This document shows, piece after piece, positions 1-10,132 of a DNA stretch of 64,000 bases (within the stretch, counting starts at the first letter, position 1; every line of letters starts with the position of its first letter). Source of the DNA: Paraburkholderia sp. FT54 (GTDB taxonomy: Bacteria > Pseudomonadota > Gammaproteobacteria > Burkholderiales > Burkholderiaceae). Made by a program: the position numbers and the translations under genes. The stretch is taken from contig NZ_CP134195.1 of the NCBI RefSeq assembly GCF_031585635.1, positions 3,782,001 to 3,846,000 of the forward strand, in the 5' to 3' direction. The notes beneath the pieces were generated by a model. That model saw only the letters and a list, made by a program, of their open reading frames with translations. It was not told where the DNA came from and searched no databases.

Positions 1-122
1 GTCGGCTGGCCGGAGTCCTGCGCTTTCGGACTCCAACGCACGTCGCCGCAAGCATCAAACGAATGGAACGCCACTCAAACGCCCCAGCGAGGAGAACCCA
101 GGCCACGTTTTCGCCTGTCAAC
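1..122. other. upstream region of ptsN with short inverted repeat
   Basis: No complete gene is visible here. An inverted repeat GGAGTCC (11-17) and GGACTCC (27-33) could be the remains of a terminator for a gene left of the window, but no T-tract follows. In related genomes hpf usually lies just upstream of ptsN; that cannot be confirmed from these bases. Confidence 0.3.
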
Positions 123-578
123 ATGAATCGTTTAGCCAAATTTCTTCCCCTCGAGAACGTCGTCGTCGGACTATCGGTCACCAGCAAGAAACGTGTGTTC
201 GAGCAAGCGGGCCTGATCTTCGAGAACCAGAACGGCATCGCCCGTAGCACGGTCACTGACAATCTGTTCGCGCGCGAGCGCCTCGGATCGACTGGCCTCG
301 GTGAAGGCGTGGCGATTCCGCATGGCCGGATCAAAGGCTTGAAGCAGCCGCTCGCCGCATTCGTCCGTCTTGCCGAACCCATCCCCTTCGAATCGCCCGA
401 CGGTCAGCCGGTCTCGCTGCTCATCTTCCTGCTCGTGCCCGAACAGGCCACTCAACAGCACCTCGAAATCCTTTCGGAAATCGCGCAGTTGCTGTCCGAC
501 CGCGAAGCCCGCGAGCGCCTGCATACGGAAGAAGACCGCGAATCATTGCATCGCCTGCTCACTCAGTGGCAACCTTGA
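123..578 (+). CDS. ptsN: PTS IIA-like nitrogen regulatory protein PtsN (EIIA-Ntr)
   Basis: This 151-residue protein is a EIIA-Ntr phosphocarrier, the last step of the regulatory nitrogen PTS (PtsP-NPr-PtsN), which controls potassium transport and other functions rather than sugar import. The phosphorylatable histidine lies in IPHGRI at about residue 67, within the family's EGVAIPHGR signature. The ATG at 123 (MNRLAKFLPL) is chosen because the reading frame opens 20 codons earlier with low-complexity sequence not typical of the family. It is followed by hprK and rapZ, the usual order in Burkholderiaceae, so the three genes form a PTS-linked regulatory cluster. Confidence 0.95.
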   Translation: MNRLAKFLPLENVVVGLSVTSKKRVFEQAGLIFENQNGIARSTVTDNLFARERLGSTGLGEGVAIPHGRIKGLKQPLAAFVRLAEPIPFESPDGQPVSLLIFLLVPEQATQQHLEILSEIAQLLSDREARERLHTEEDRESLHRLLTQWQP

Positions 579-705
579 TGCATCGGCGGTTATCCGCACG
601 CCGGTGATCCGCGCGCACGCGGATACCGTCTGGCAAGGTAAGCGGCCCGCGCTAGCGCGGCCGTTGCTTTGTCCGGCAAGCGGCCCACACTGGAGTCACT
701 GACTC

Positions 706-1674
706 ATGGATACGTCCAGCATCAACGCCCAAAGCATTTTCGACGATAACGCAGCCATGCTGAAGCTCAGCTGGCTGACGGGGCATGAAGGCTGGGAGCG
801 CGGCTTTTCTTCGGAATCGGTCGCCAATGCCACGTCGAGCGCCGACCTCGTCGGTCACTTGAACCTGATCCACCCGAACCGGATCCAGGTGCTCGGCGAC
901 GCCGAAATCGACTACTACAAGCGCCAAACCGACGAAGACCGCTCGCGCCACATGGCCGAGCTGATCGCGTTGGAGCCGCCGTTTCTGGTGGTGGCGGGCG
1001 GCGTCGCCGCGCCGCCCGAACTGGTCCTGCGCTGCACGCGCTCGTCAACGCCGCTGTTTACCACGCCGATGTCCGCCGCTGCGGTGATCGACAGCCTGCG
1101 CCTGTACATGTCGCGCATTCTGGCGCCGCGCGCCACGCTGCATGGCGTGTTTCTCGACATCCTCGGCATGGGTGTGCTGCTCACCGGCGACTCCGGCCTC
1201 GGCAAGAGCGAACTCGGCCTGGAACTGATCAGCCGCGGCCACGGCCTGGTTGCCGACGACGCGGTGGATTTCGTGCGCCTCGGTCCCGACTTCGTCGAAG
1301 GGCGTTGTCCGCCGTTGCTGCAAAACCTGCTGGAAGTGCGCGGCCTTGGCCTGCTCGATATCAAGACCATTTTCGGTGAAACCGCGGTGCGCCGAAAAAT
1401 GAAGCTCAAGCTGATCGTGCAACTGGTCCGCCGTCCTGATGGCGAATTCCAACGCCTGCCGCTTGAGAGCCAGACCGTCGACGTGCTCGGCCTGCCGATC
1501 AGCAAGGTCACGATTCAGGTGGCTGCCGGCCGAAATCTCGCCGTGCTGGTGGAAGCCGCGGTGCGCAACACGATCCTGCAACTGCGCGGTATCGACACCC
1601 TGCGCGACTTCATGGATCGCCAGCGCCTGGCCATGCAGGACCCCGACAGCCAGTTTCCAGGCAAACTGATCTGA
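706..1674 (+). CDS. hprK: HPr kinase/phosphorylase
   Basis: The 322-residue protein phosphorylates and dephosphorylates a serine of HPr using ATP or pyrophosphate, linking energy state to PTS signalling. The P-loop GDSGLGKS is at residues 161-168. The HprK signature [12 protein letters not shown] is at about 208-219, followed by the basic RRKMKLKL stretch. Length matches the family (about 310-330). The ATG at 706 follows a GGAG ribosome site at about 693. In proteobacteria without classical carbon catabolite repression the enzyme is thought to work on the regulatory PTS, which fits its place between ptsN and rapZ. Confidence 0.96.
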   Translation: MDTSSINAQSIFDDNAAMLKLSWLTGHEGWERGFSSESVANATSSADLVGHLNLIHPNRIQVLGDAEIDYYKRQTDEDRSRHMAELIALEPPFLVVAGGVAAPPELVLRCTRSSTPLFTTPMSAAAVIDSLRLYMSRILAPRATLHGVFLDILGMGVLLTGDSGLGKSELGLELISRGHGLVADDAVDFVRLGPDFVEGRCPPLLQNLLEVRGLGLLDIKTIFGETAVRRKMKLKLIVQLVRRPDGEFQRLPLESQTVDVLGLPISKVTIQVAAGRNLAVLVEAAVRNTILQLRGIDTLRDFMDRQRLAMQDPDSQFPGKLI

Positions 1675-1771
1675 GTCCGCAAGAGCGTGCCGTGCCCGCA
1701 GGCACCGGCAGGCCGCGGGTACACGCACGGAGACCAGATGCTATGATGAACTGTACGGTTTTGACGACTCC

Positions 1772-2665
1772 ATGCGCATAATCCTGATCACCGGTATATC
1801 CGGCTCCGGCAAATCAGTTGCCCTGAACGCGCTTGAAGACGCAGGCTATTACTGCGTCGACAACCTGCCGCCGCGTTTCCTGCCGCAACTGGCTTCCTAT
1901 CTCGCCGAGGACGGGCAAGATCGCCTCGCGGTCGCGATCGACGCGCGTTCGAGCGCCTCGCTCGATGAAATGCCCGCCATGATCCGCGACCTGTCGCGTG
2001 CCCACGACGTGCGCGTACTGTTCCTGAACGCGAGCACGCAGTCGCTGATTCAGCGCTTCTCGGAAACGCGCCGCCGCCATCCGCTGTCCGGCTCCACTTC
2101 GCACGACGCCGACGTCGGCCTGCTCACCTCGCTTGCGGAAGCGATCGAACGCGAACGTGAACTGGTGGCAGGGCTGGCCGAATTCGGCCATCAGATCGAC
2201 ACCAGCAATCTGCGCGCAAACGTGCTGCGCGCATGGGTCAAGCGCTTCATCGAACAGAAAGATTCGGGGCTCGTGCTGATGTTCGAGTCGTTCGGCTTCA
2301 AGCGCGGTGTGCCGCTCGACGCGGATTTCGTGTTCGACGTCCGCACCTTGCCGAACCCGTACTACGATCATGAATTGCGGCCGCTCACGGGCCTCGACAA
2401 ACCGGTGATCGACTTTCTCGATGCACTGCCGGTCGTGCATGAAATGATCGACGACATCGAGAACTTTCTGGCCAAGTGGCTCCCGCATTTCCGCGACGAC
2501 AACCGTAGTTATCTGACCGTCGCGATCGGTTGCACGGGCGGCCAACACCGTTCGGTATTCATTGCGGAGACGCTCGCCGCGCGTCTCGCATCGTCGGCGA
2601 ATGTCATTGTGCGGCACCGCGATGCGCCGGTCGAAACCGGCGAATCATCGAAGTTAGTGGCTTAA
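1772..2665 (+). CDS. rapZ: RNase adapter protein RapZ
   Basis: A 297-residue P-loop protein of the RapZ (YvcJ) family. The Walker A motif GISGSGKS is at residues 8-15. The C-terminal domain contains the conserved [11 protein letters not shown] stretch that distinguishes the family. In enterobacteria RapZ delivers the GlmZ small RNA to RNase E and senses glucosamine-6-phosphate; whether it does so here cannot be read from sequence. A GlcNAc/GlcN-6-P catabolic operon lies 35 kb away (nagA, nagB), so the metabolite is relevant in this genome. It is the third gene of the ptsN-hprK-rapZ cluster. Confidence 0.95.
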   Translation: MRIILITGISGSGKSVALNALEDAGYYCVDNLPPRFLPQLASYLAEDGQDRLAVAIDARSSASLDEMPAMIRDLSRAHDVRVLFLNASTQSLIQRFSETRRRHPLSGSTSHDADVGLLTSLAEAIERERELVAGLAEFGHQIDTSNLRANVLRAWVKRFIEQKDSGLVLMFESFGFKRGVPLDADFVFDVRTLPNPYYDHELRPLTGLDKPVIDFLDALPVVHEMIDDIENFLAKWLPHFRDDNRSYLTVAIGCTGGQHRSVFIAETLAARLASSANVIVRHRDAPVETGESSKLVA

Positions 2666-2704
2666 CCGGCCGCGTCGCGCGGCCTCAACTCGAAGCGTTG
2701 CGCC

Positions 2705-3337
2705 ATGTCTTCTACTACTGTGCTTGCCGATGTGCCGCTGTTTCCGCTGCATACGGTGCTGTTTCCCGATGGACTGCTGCCGCTGAAGATTTTCGAAGCA
2801 CGCTACCTCGACATGGCGCGCGACTGTTTGCGCGAGAAAACGCCGTTCGGCGTGTGCCTGCTGAAAAGCGGCGCGGAAGTGGCACGCGAAGAAGAGCCTT
2901 CGGTGCCCGAAGCAATCGGCTGTCTTGCTGAAATCGACGAGTGCGACGTCGAAGCCTTCGGCATGCTGCTGATTCGCGCACGCGGCACGCGGCGTTTTCG
3001 CCTGCTGTCGCATCGCGTCGAATCGAGTGGCTTGCTGGTCGGCATGGCGGAACCGCTCGGCGAGGACATGCCGCTCGAAGGCAACGAGCAGCTGGCCAAG
3101 TTCGGCGCATGCGCGGAAGTGCTCGAACGCATCATCGCGACGATCCGCGAGCGGGATCCGGAAAGTTTGCCGTTCGCGGAACCGTTCAGGCTCGAGGATC
3201 CGTCCTGGGTGTCGAACCGTCTTGCCGAAGTGCTGCCGATCGCGCTGCGTGCTCGCCAGAAACTGATGGAGTTGCTGGACGCCGGCGCGCGGATCGACGT
3301 GGTTCATCACTACATGCAGCAGCATCAGCTGCTTTGA
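2705..3337 (+). CDS. LON peptidase substrate-binding domain protein
   Basis: A 210-residue stand-alone LON N-terminal (PUA-like) domain protein. The opening LFPLHTVLFPDGLLPLKIFE motif is the hallmark of this domain. No AAA+ ATPase or Ser-Lys protease domain is present, so it is not a Lon protease; the role of such free-standing domains is poorly defined. It starts 39 bases after rapZ and may be co-transcribed with it. A perfect 20-bp palindrome follows its stop codon and separates it from the convergent mutY. Confidence 0.9.
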   Translation: MSSTTVLADVPLFPLHTVLFPDGLLPLKIFEARYLDMARDCLREKTPFGVCLLKSGAEVAREEEPSVPEAIGCLAEIDECDVEAFGMLLIRARGTRRFRLLSHRVESSGLLVGMAEPLGEDMPLEGNEQLAKFGACAEVLERIIATIRERDPESLPFAEPFRLEDPSWVSNRLAEVLPIALRARQKLMELLDAGARIDVVHHYMQQHQLL

Positions 3338-3357
3338 CGGCGGCCGCGCGGCCGCCG
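3338..3357. repeat. perfect 20-bp GC palindrome between convergent genes
   Basis: CGGCGGCCGC followed directly by GCGGCCGCCG forms a perfect palindrome just after the LON-domain gene and before the mutY stop. It lies where a bidirectional terminator is expected, but there is no T-tract on either side. It may act as an RNA 3'-end stabilising hairpin. Confidence 0.5.
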
Positions 3358-3363
3358 GATTGA

Positions 3364-4425
3364 TCAGATCAGCGAGCCCTGCAAACCGTCCAGCAACTTG
3401 CGCACCGGCGCGGGCACACCGAACGAATCGAGATCGCTGAGCGCGACCCACGCGGTATCGGCGTCGCCCAGCGCGGCGAGAGTGCCCACGCCACGATCCA
3501 GCTCGGCGAGCCGCGGCTCGATATCCAGTTTGAAATGCGTGAACACATGCGTGAGCGGCGCAAGCGGCGAGACCGCACCGTCGCCGCCGAAGGCCCGCGC
3601 ACGCTCGGCGAGCGCGGCTTCGTCGGCCGCTTCGGGCAGGCTCCATAGGCCGCCCCAGATACCGGACGGCGGGCGCTTTTCCAGCATCACCGCGTTGCCG
3701 TCGCGCAGCACCAGCATCCATGTGCGGCGTGTCGGCACGGTCTTCTTCGGACGCGCCGTGGGCAGAACGCGCTGACGTCCGGTGACATTGGCGACGCAGT
3801 CGGCGGCGAACGGGCAGCGCGAGCAGTCGGGCTTGCCGCGCACGCACAGGGTCGCGCCGAGATCCATCAAGCCTTGCGTGTACGCGCTGACCTCGGCATC
3901 CGATGCGTTCGACGGAAGCAGCGACTCCGCCAGCGTCCACATTGCGTTTTCGACTTTCTTTTCACCCGGGAAACCTTCGACGCCGAACACGCGCGCCAGC
4001 ACGCGCTTCACGTTGCCGTCGAGAATCGTCGCGCGCGCGCCGAACGCGAATGACGCGATCGCCGCCGCCGTCGACCGACCGATGCCCGGCAACTCCGCTA
4101 GTTCCTCGACCGATGCCGGAAATGCGCCACCGTGCTGCTCGACCACGACCTGCGCGCAGCGATGCAGATTGCGGGCACGCGTGTAATAGCCAAGGCCGGC
4201 CCACAATGCCATCACGTCGTCAGACGGCGCGGCGGCGAGCGCGGCGACGGTCGGGAAGCGCGCGAGGAACTTCGCGTAGTACGGAATCACCGTCGACACC
4301 TGGGTCTGCTGCAACATGATTTCCGACAGCCAGATGCGATACGGATCACGCGTGTTCTGCCACGGCAGATCATGCCGGCCATGCTGACGCTGCCACGCGA
4401 TCAGACGCGTGGAAAAATCAGACAT
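3364..4425 (-). CDS. mutY: A/G-specific adenine DNA glycosylase MutY
   Basis: MutY removes adenine mispaired with 8-oxoguanine. The 353-residue protein has the glycosylase catalytic Glu in SEIMLQQTQV (about residue 35), the helix-hairpin-helix ELPGIGRSTAAAI, the conserved Asp of ILDGNVKRVLAR, and the [4Fe-4S] cysteine cluster CVRGKPDCSRCPF...C. The C-terminal third is the NUDIX-like domain that reads 8-oxoG. I chose MSDFSTRLIAWQ at 4425; an upstream ATG at 4491 would add 22 low-complexity residues. mutM lies directly upstream on the same strand, so the two oxidised-guanine repair enzymes probably share a transcript. Confidence 0.95.
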   Translation of the reverse strand: MSDFSTRLIAWQRQHGRHDLPWQNTRDPYRIWLSEIMLQQTQVSTVIPYYAKFLARFPTVAALAAAPSDDVMALWAGLGYYTRARNLHRCAQVVVEQHGGAFPASVEELAELPGIGRSTAAAIASFAFGARATILDGNVKRVLARVFGVEGFPGEKKVENAMWTLAESLLPSNASDAEVSAYTQGLMDLGATLCVRGKPDCSRCPFAADCVANVTGRQRVLPTARPKKTVPTRRTWMLVLRDGNAVMLEKRPPSGIWGGLWSLPEAADEAALAERARAFGGDGAVSPLAPLTHVFTHFKLDIEPRLAELDRGVGTLAALGDADTAWVALSDLDSFGVPAPVRKLLDGLQGSLI

Positions 4426-4498
4426 GACCGGAACAGCAGCCGCTTGAGGTGCGGCGGACGAGGTTGAACGCGGAGTTAAGCGTGAAGGCATTGACTAT

Positions 4499-5329
4499 TT
4501 AGCGCTGGCAGGTGGGACAGAAATACGTTGAACGCTGCCCCTGCACGATCTGTTTGATCGGCGTTCCACACACGCGGCATGGCAGCCCCGCGCGATCATA
4601 GACGAAATAGTCGAGCTGGAAGTAACCACTCTCGCCGTTGCTGCCGACGAAATCGCGCAGCGTGCTGCCGCCCTTCTCGATCGCGGCGGCGAGCGTCACT
4701 CGCACGGCATCCGCCAGCAACTCGTAGCGCACGAGCGAAACGCGCCCCGCCGCGGTAGTCGGCCGGATGCCGGCACGAAACAGGCTCTCCGACGCGTAGA
4801 TATTGCCCACGCCGACCACGATTTCACCGGCCAGCAGTGCCTGCTTCACCGAGACTTTGCGCCCGCGCGTGAGCCGGTGCATCAACGCGCCGGAGAACGC
4901 GGGTGAAAACGGTTCGACGCCGAGGCTCGCGAGCAAGGGATGCTCGAGCACGTCGCCGGCTTCGCGCGGGTGCCACAGCACGGCGCCGAAGCGGCGCGGA
5001 TCGCGATAGCGCAAAATGAACTCGTCGAAAATCCAGTCGATGTGATCGTGTTTCGCCGCGGCTGGCGGATGCGGCACATGCCGCAACACCCTCAACGTCC
5101 CAGTCATGCCAAGATGCACAATGAACCAGCCAGCGTCGATCTCGAACAGCAGGTACTTGCCGCGCCGCTCGACCCTGCGCACCACGTGGCCGCGCAAGGT
5201 TTTCGCAAGGTCGACCGGAATCGGCCAGCGCAATGCGGGCGTACGCACGTCCACGCGCTCAACCTTGCGCCCGGACACATACGGTTCGATCCCCCGTCGG
5301 GTAACCTCAACTTCTGGCAACTCTGGCAT
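4499..5329 (-). CDS. mutM: formamidopyrimidine-DNA glycosylase MutM (Fpg)
   Basis: Bifunctional glycosylase/AP lyase that excises 8-oxoguanine. The 276-residue protein begins MPELPEVE, whose Pro2 is the catalytic nucleophile, which fixes the start at 5329. The C-terminal zinc finger is CRVCG...CPTC at the very end, as in all Fpg proteins. It runs into mutY on the same strand, giving a compact GO-repair operon. It is divergent from the TPR-protein gene at 5417, so the 87 bases between them hold promoters for both directions. Confidence 0.97.
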   Translation of the reverse strand: MPELPEVEVTRRGIEPYVSGRKVERVDVRTPALRWPIPVDLAKTLRGHVVRRVERRGKYLLFEIDAGWFIVHLGMTGTLRVLRHVPHPPAAAKHDHIDWIFDEFILRYRDPRRFGAVLWHPREAGDVLEHPLLASLGVEPFSPAFSGALMHRLTRGRKVSVKQALLAGEIVVGVGNIYASESLFRAGIRPTTAAGRVSLVRYELLADAVRVTLAAAIEKGGSTLRDFVGSNGESGYFQLDYFVYDRAGLPCRVCGTPIKQIVQGQRSTYFCPTCQR

Positions 5330-5416
5330 GTCTAACTGGTCTGCAACTTGCGTGAGTGGTTGTGCGCGTATTGTAGCGAGCGCGTTACAATCGTCCGAAA
5401 CATTGAACGGATTTCC

Positions 5417-7258
5417 ATGAACTTGTCCTTCGTGAAGCTGTTTTTGAAGCGCCCGGCTAGCGCATTCCGCGTACCGCACGCCGTGTCCGCTCGCCGGATG
5501 CTCGGCGCGGCGGCGCTCGCAGTCTGGGCGCTGGCTGCCGTGCCCGCGCACGCGCAGGATCCATCGCCGGACTCGGACGACACCTCGGTCACCCTGCCGG
5601 ACCCGCTCGGCCCGGCCTCGGCGGAAGACCAGAAGTCCCTGCCTGGCGTACCGCTGACGAGCCAGATCGTATTCCAGGTGCTCGCCGCCGAAGTTGCGCT
5701 GCAGCGCGACCAGCCGGCGCCCGCCTATCAGACCTACCTCGCCCTCGCGCGCGACACGCACGATCCACGCATGGCGCAGCGTGCCACGGAGATCGCGCTG
5801 GCCGCGCAGAGCCCGTCGGACGCTTTGGCCGCCGCCCAACTGTGGCAGCAGTATGCGCCGAACTCGGAACGCGCCGCGCAACTCGACGCGTCGCTGCTCG
5901 TGCTGTCCGGCAAACCTGATGATGCGGCACCGATCCTCGCGCGCGAACTCGCACGGGTGCCCGCCGACAATCGCGGCAGCGCGATTCTGGCGCTGCAGTT
6001 GCTGCTCTCGCGCGGCCCGAACCGGATTGGCGGCCTGCACGTGCTGCAGGATCTGCTGAAGAACGACCTGAACCGGCCCGAAGCACAACTGGCCATCGCA
6101 CGCCAGCAGCTCGTGTCCGACGACGCGCCGGGCGCGCGCAAGTCGCTCGAACAGGCGCTCACGCTCAAGCCCGACTATTTGCCGGCCGCGCTGATGCTCT
6201 CGCAAATGGGCCCGGAAGAGCGCAAGGAAGGCATCGCCTCGCTCGAAAAGTACGTACAGCAGAATCCGAAATCGCATGACGCGCGTCTCGCGCTCGCGCA
6301 GATGTATCTCGCCAGCGACCGTCTGGACGACGCCCAGAAGCAGTTCGAGATCATGCACAAGAACAACGCGAACGAACTGACGCCGCTCATGGCGCTCGCG
6401 CTGATCAAGATCCAGCAGAAGAATTTCAACGATGCGCAAACCTACCTGACCCAGTACGCGAGCCAGGCCGAAAAGACGCCGGGCGCCGATCCGGGCCAGG
6501 CCTATATCTACCTTGCGCAGTTGTCGCTCGAACAGAAGAACGAAGCGGCCGCGAGCGATTGGCTGAACAGGATTTCGCCGTCGAGCCAGCAATATGTGCC
6601 GGCGCAGATCACACGCGCGCAATTGCTCGCCAAGCAGGGCAAGGCCGACGACGCGCGCAAGCTGCTGGCTAACCTGCAGGCGCCCGACCCGCGCGACCAG
6701 GCGCTGATCGCACGCACCGACGCGGCGATCCTGTTCGACGCGAAGCGCTACCCGGAAGCGGAAACACGCCTGCAACAAGCCACGGCGCAGTTCCCCGACG
6801 ACCCCGATCTGACCTACGACTACGCGATGTCCGCCGAAAAAACCGGCCATTACGACGTCATGGAAGCGCAGTTGCGCAAGCTGATCCAGACACAGCCCGA
6901 CAATCCGCAAGCGTATAACGCGCTCGGCTACTCGCTGGCAGATCGCAATCAGCGCCTCGCCGAAGCGGACAAGCTGGTCGAGAAGGCATCCTCATTGGCG
7001 CCGAACGACGCGTTCATCCTGGACAGCGTCGGCTGGGTCAAATACCGGATGGGCGATACGTCGGACGCCATCAAGCTGCTGCGCAAAGCATATGACATGC
7101 AGCCGAACGCCGAGATCGGCGCGCACCTCGGCGAAGTGTTGTGGAAAACCGGCAATCAGGATCAGGCACGCGCTGCGTTCCGCGATGCGCGCAAGCTCGA
7201 ACCGGACAACGACACGCTTGTCAAAACGCTCCAACGTCTTCAGGTGAACGATCTTTGA
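5417..7258 (+). CDS. tetratricopeptide repeat protein with signal peptide
   Basis: A 613-residue exported TPR protein. The N-terminus has a basic patch, then a hydrophobic core ([19 protein letters not shown]) ending in an AHA cleavage site, so it is probably periplasmic. The rest is many degenerate 34-residue TPR helices (for example [32 protein letters not shown]), a protein-protein interaction scaffold. Start ATG at 5417 is chosen because the signal peptide begins there. Its stop overlaps the lolB start (TGATG at 7256-7260), so the two are translationally coupled; a link to lipoprotein sorting or envelope assembly is inferred from that only. Confidence 0.9.
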   Translation: MNLSFVKLFLKRPASAFRVPHAVSARRMLGAAALAVWALAAVPAHAQDPSPDSDDTSVTLPDPLGPASAEDQKSLPGVPLTSQIVFQVLAAEVALQRDQPAPAYQTYLALARDTHDPRMAQRATEIALAAQSPSDALAAAQLWQQYAPNSERAAQLDASLLVLSGKPDDAAPILARELARVPADNRGSAILALQLLLSRGPNRIGGLHVLQDLLKNDLNRPEAQLAIARQQLVSDDAPGARKSLEQALTLKPDYLPAALMLSQMGPEERKEGIASLEKYVQQNPKSHDARLALAQMYLASDRLDDAQKQFEIMHKNNANELTPLMALALIKIQQKNFNDAQTYLTQYASQAEKTPGADPGQAYIYLAQLSLEQKNEAAASDWLNRISPSSQQYVPAQITRAQLLAKQGKADDARKLLANLQAPDPRDQALIARTDAAILFDAKRYPEAETRLQQATAQFPDDPDLTYDYAMSAEKTGHYDVMEAQLRKLIQTQPDNPQAYNALGYSLADRNQRLAEADKLVEKASSLAPNDAFILDSVGWVKYRMGDTSDAIKLLRKAYDMQPNAEIGAHLGEVLWKTGNQDQARAAFRDARKLEPDNDTLVKTLQRLQVNDL

Positions 7259-7890
7259 TGCGTCTTTCCCGTCTGATTTCCTTTCCCCGGGCGCCGCGTG
7301 GCGCGGCGCTCGGGTTCGCAGCGGCAGCGGTCGTCGCATTGGCCGGTTGTGCATCGGTGAAACCGCAGGGACCGTCCACGTCGAATGCCGCAACCTCGGT
7401 CACCGCGCAGACGAGCCGTGCTTACCAAGGCCGCTTCGCGGTCCAGTACAACGATCAGAACGGCCAACAGCGCAATGCCTACGGCAACTTCACGTGGCAG
7501 GAAACCGGCGACACCGTGACTCTGCAATTGCGCAATCCGCTCGGCCAGACGCTGGCGGTGGTGACGTCGTCGCCCGCTTCGGCCACGCTGGAACTGCCGA
7601 ATCGCCAGCCGCTCACCGCGGATAACGTCTCCACGCTGATGCAGAATGCGCTCGGCTTCGCGCTGCCGGTCGAAGGCCTGCGCTATTGGCTGCAACCGTC
7701 GCCGGCGCCCACCTCGCGCGCCAAAACCGAGAAGGATCCGGAGCAACCATCGCGACTGAAGCAGATCACGCAGGACGGCTGGACGATCGACTATCTGGCC
7801 TATGCCGATGCGCCCGCCACCGGCGTGAAGCGCATCAACCTGACTCGCTCGGAGCCGCCGCTCGACATCAAACTCGTGCTGGATCAGTAA
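7258..7890 (+). CDS. lolB: outer membrane lipoprotein LolB
   Basis: LolB receives lipoproteins from LolA and inserts them into the outer membrane. This 210-residue protein has a signal peptide ending in a lipobox (ALAGC), making it a lipoprotein itself. The sequence YQGRFAVQYND...NFTWQ and GNAFGxP-like NALGFALPVEGLRYWL match the LolB beta-barrel family. The ATG at 7258 overlaps the stop of the upstream TPR gene by one base. ispE follows 64 bases later, which is the conserved lolB-ispE-tRNA-prs order of proteobacteria. Confidence 0.94.
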   Translation: MRLSRLISFPRAPRGAALGFAAAAVVALAGCASVKPQGPSTSNAATSVTAQTSRAYQGRFAVQYNDQNGQQRNAYGNFTWQETGDTVTLQLRNPLGQTLAVVTSSPASATLELPNRQPLTADNVSTLMQNALGFALPVEGLRYWLQPSPAPTSRAKTEKDPEQPSRLKQITQDGWTIDYLAYADAPATGVKRINLTRSEPPLDIKLVLDQ

Positions 7891-7954
7891 CCCGCGCCTC
7901 GTCGCGCGACCTTGCCGCTTCTTCGGCGCCATCTGGCGCATGTAGCCTCGACTC

Positions 7955-8836
7955 ATGATTGAAACGACCGATTCGCTGCGCGACTGCCTCGCGCCAGCGA
8001 AACTCAACCTCTTCCTGCACATCACCGGCCGTCGGCCGGATGGCTATCACACGCTGCAAACGGTCTTCCAGTTGCTCGACTGGGGCGACACGCTGCACTT
8101 CACGCGACGTAACGACGGACTCATCACGCGCAGCACCGAAATCGCCGACGTGCCACCGGAACACGACCTGACCGTACGCGCCGCCACGCTGCTCAAAACG
8201 CATACGGGCTCGCCTGAAGGCGTCGATATCGAAATCGACAAGCGTCTGCCGATGGGCGCAGGCCTCGGCGGCGGCAGCTCGGATGCAGCGACGACACTGC
8301 TAGCATTGAACCGTCTGTGGAAGCTCAACCTGCCGCGCCTCGAATTGCAGGCACTTGCATTGAAACTTGGTGCTGACGTGCCATTTTTTGTTTTTGGAAA
8401 AAATGCGTTCGCCCAGGGTGTCGGAGAAGCATTAGACGTTGTACAATTGCCGCCGCGCCATTTCCTGGTAGTGACGCCGAGGGTTCATGTTCCGACTGCA
8501 GCGATTTTTTCTGAAAAAGCGTTGACACGAGATTCAAAACCCCTCACAATTACGGACTTTCCTGCAGAACTTAGCTGCAACACTGAATGGCCAGAAAGTT
8601 TTGGCCGGAATGACATGCAGCAGGTTGTCGTCGGAAAGTACGCGGAAGTAGCGCAAGTGTTGCGATGGTTTGAAAACATCGCGCCAGCGCGGATGTCTGG
8701 ATCAGGTGCAAGTGTTTTTGCAGCGTTCCGTAGTAAAGCTGAAGCAGAAGCGGTGCAAGCCAAACTGCCAGCCGAATGGAACAGCGCAGTGGCCGCAAGT
8801 CTCGATCAGCATCCACTCTTTACTTTCGCGTCATAA
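7955..8836 (+). CDS. ispE: 4-diphosphocytidyl-2-C-methyl-D-erythritol kinase IspE
   Basis: GHMP kinase of the MEP isoprenoid pathway, phosphorylating CDP-ME at its 2-hydroxyl. The 293-residue protein has [21 protein letters not shown] near the start, the ATP-binding GHMP motif [17 protein letters not shown], and the C-terminal [12 protein letters not shown] loop. The second half of the gene (from about 8370) is visibly richer in A and T than its neighbours and holds a near-consensus promoter that faces the downstream tRNA and prs genes. Confidence 0.96.
   Translation: MIETTDSLRDCLAPAKLNLFLHITGRRPDGYHTLQTVFQLLDWGDTLHFTRRNDGLITRSTEIADVPPEHDLTVRAATLLKTHTGSPEGVDIEIDKRLPMGAGLGGGSSDAATTLLALNRLWKLNLPRLELQALALKLGADVPFFVFGKNAFAQGVGEALDVVQLPPRHFLVVTPRVHVPTAAIFSEKALTRDSKPLTITDFPAELSCNTEWPESFGRNDMQQVVVGKYAEVAQVLRWFENIAPARMSGSGASVFAAFRSKAEAEAVQAKLPAEWNSAVAASLDQHPLFTFAS
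8522..8550 (+). promoter_or_regulatory. candidate promoter inside ispE facing tRNA-Gln/prs
   Basis: A perfect -35 box TTGACA (8522-8527) is followed after 17 bases by CACAAT (8545-8550). It sits in the AT-rich 3' half of ispE, about 340 bases before the tRNA gene. It could drive tRNA-Gln and prs separately from ispE. This rests on sequence match alone. Confidence 0.4.
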
Positions 8837-8888
8837 GTTTTGCATCGTCGAACGAAACTCCACGTTCGGCGGAGCTCAGAGTTAGTGT

Positions 8889-8965
8889 AGGGGAGTCGCC
8901 AAGCTGGTTAAGGCACCGGATTTTGATTCCGGCATGCAAAGGTTCGAATCCTTTCTCCCCTGCCA
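8889..8965 (+). tRNA. tRNA-Gln (anticodon TTG)
   Basis: A 77-nt tRNA including an encoded CCA. The acceptor stem AGGGGAG (8889-8895) pairs with CTCCCCT (8955-8961), followed by discriminator G and CCA. The anticodon stem CCGGA/TCCGG encloses loop TTTTGAT, giving anticodon TTG for glutamine (CAA). The T arm is AAAGG-TTCGAAT-CCTTT. The location between ispE and prs is conserved in proteobacteria. Confidence 0.97.
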
Positions 8966-9012
8966 AAATTTCTCGCATTTCCCCTCGCCCCCCAGCCTGA
9001 AGTAGGTGCACG

Positions 9013-9969
9013 ATGAGCAGCCATGACGGCCTGATGGTTTTTACTGGCAACGCAAATCCCGCGCTTGCACAGGAAGTCGTCAAAATCCTCGGTATTCCCC
9101 TCGGCAAAGCAATGGTCAGCCGTTTCTCGGACGGTGAAATCCAGGTCGAGATTCAGGAAAACGTGCGTGGCAAGGATGTCTTCGTCCTGCAGTCCACGTG
9201 CGCACCTGCGAACGACAATCTGATGGAACTGATGATCATGGTCGATGCGCTCAAGCGCGCATCCGCCGGCCGGATCACCGCAGCCATCCCCTACTTCGGT
9301 TATGCCCGTCAAGATCGCCGCCCGCGTTCCGCGCGCGTCGCCATCTCGGCGAAGATCGTGGCGAACATGCTGGAAATCGCCGGCGTCGAGCGGATCATTA
9401 CGATGGATCTGCACGCCGACCAGATTCAAGGCTTCTTCGACATTCCGGTGGACAACATCTACGCTACGCCCGTGCTGCTCGGCGATCTGCGCAAGCAGAA
9501 CTACGAGAACCTGCTGGTCGTTTCGCCGGACGTCGGCGGCGTGGTGCGCGCCCGGGCATTGGCAAAGCAACTGAATTGCGATCTTGCAATCATCGACAAA
9601 CGCCGCCCGAAGGCGAACGTTGCCGAAGTGATGAACATCATCGGTGAAGTCGAAGGCCGGACCTGCGTGATCATGGACGACATGGTCGATACCGCCGGCA
9701 CGCTCTGTAAGGCAGCACAAGTTTTGAAGGAACGCGGCGCGAAACAGGTGTTCGCTTACGCCACGCACCCTGTTCTGTCGGGCGGCGCTGGCGAGCGTAT
9801 CGCCGCTTCCGCACTCGACGCACTCGTAGTGACGGACACGATCCCTCTCGGCGAAGAAGCCCGCTCGTGCGCGAAGATCCGTTCGTTGACCAGCGCCGGC
9901 CTCCTTGCCGAAACATTCTCGCGGATTCGCCGCGGCGATTCGGTGATGTCGCTGTTCGCTGAAAGTTAA
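9013..9969 (+). CDS. prs: ribose-phosphate pyrophosphokinase
   Basis: Makes PRPP from ribose-5-phosphate and ATP for nucleotide, histidine and tryptophan synthesis. The 318-residue protein contains the N-terminal [13 protein letters not shown], the [19 protein letters not shown]-binding flexible loop region, [11 protein letters not shown], and the PRPP-binding loop [18 protein letters not shown]. Length and motifs match class I PRPP synthases. A strong terminator hairpin follows before rplY, so prs is not simply co-transcribed with it. Confidence 0.98.
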   Translation: MSSHDGLMVFTGNANPALAQEVVKILGIPLGKAMVSRFSDGEIQVEIQENVRGKDVFVLQSTCAPANDNLMELMIMVDALKRASAGRITAAIPYFGYARQDRRPRSARVAISAKIVANMLEIAGVERIITMDLHADQIQGFFDIPVDNIYATPVLLGDLRKQNYENLLVVSPDVGGVVRARALAKQLNCDLAIIDKRRPKANVAEVMNIIGEVEGRTCVIMDDMVDTAGTLCKAAQVLKERGAKQVFAYATHPVLSGGAGERIAASALDALVVTDTIPLGEEARSCAKIRSLTSAGLLAETFSRIRRGDSVMSLFAES

Positions 9970-10060
9970 GTATTTGCGAAGGCACAGCGCGCCGCGTCAT
10001 GCGGCATGCTGCGCTTTTGCACAATCGGCATGAACGAACGAAGGTTCGTGCCGCAGCTCT

Positions 10061-10096
10061 GGGGCCTCAGCCATGTGGCTTGGAGGCCCCATTTTT
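10061..10096 (+). terminator. Rho-independent terminator of prs
   Basis: GGGGCCTC (10061-10068) pairs with GAGGCCCC (10083-10090), extended inward by AGCC/GGCT around an ATGT loop, and is followed by ATTTTT. It lies 90 bases after prs and ends 36 bases before rplY. Confidence 0.85.
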
Positions 10097-10132
10097 ACTG
10101 CCTGGTCGCGGGCAGTGCATTGGAGATTCAAA

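Noticed and set aside
5330..6910. Long minus-strand frame extending mutM to about 800 residues
   Set aside because: Only the last 276 codons match Fpg; the rest lies opposite the TPR gene and has arginine-rich, low-complexity composition typical of antisense frames in GC-rich DNA.
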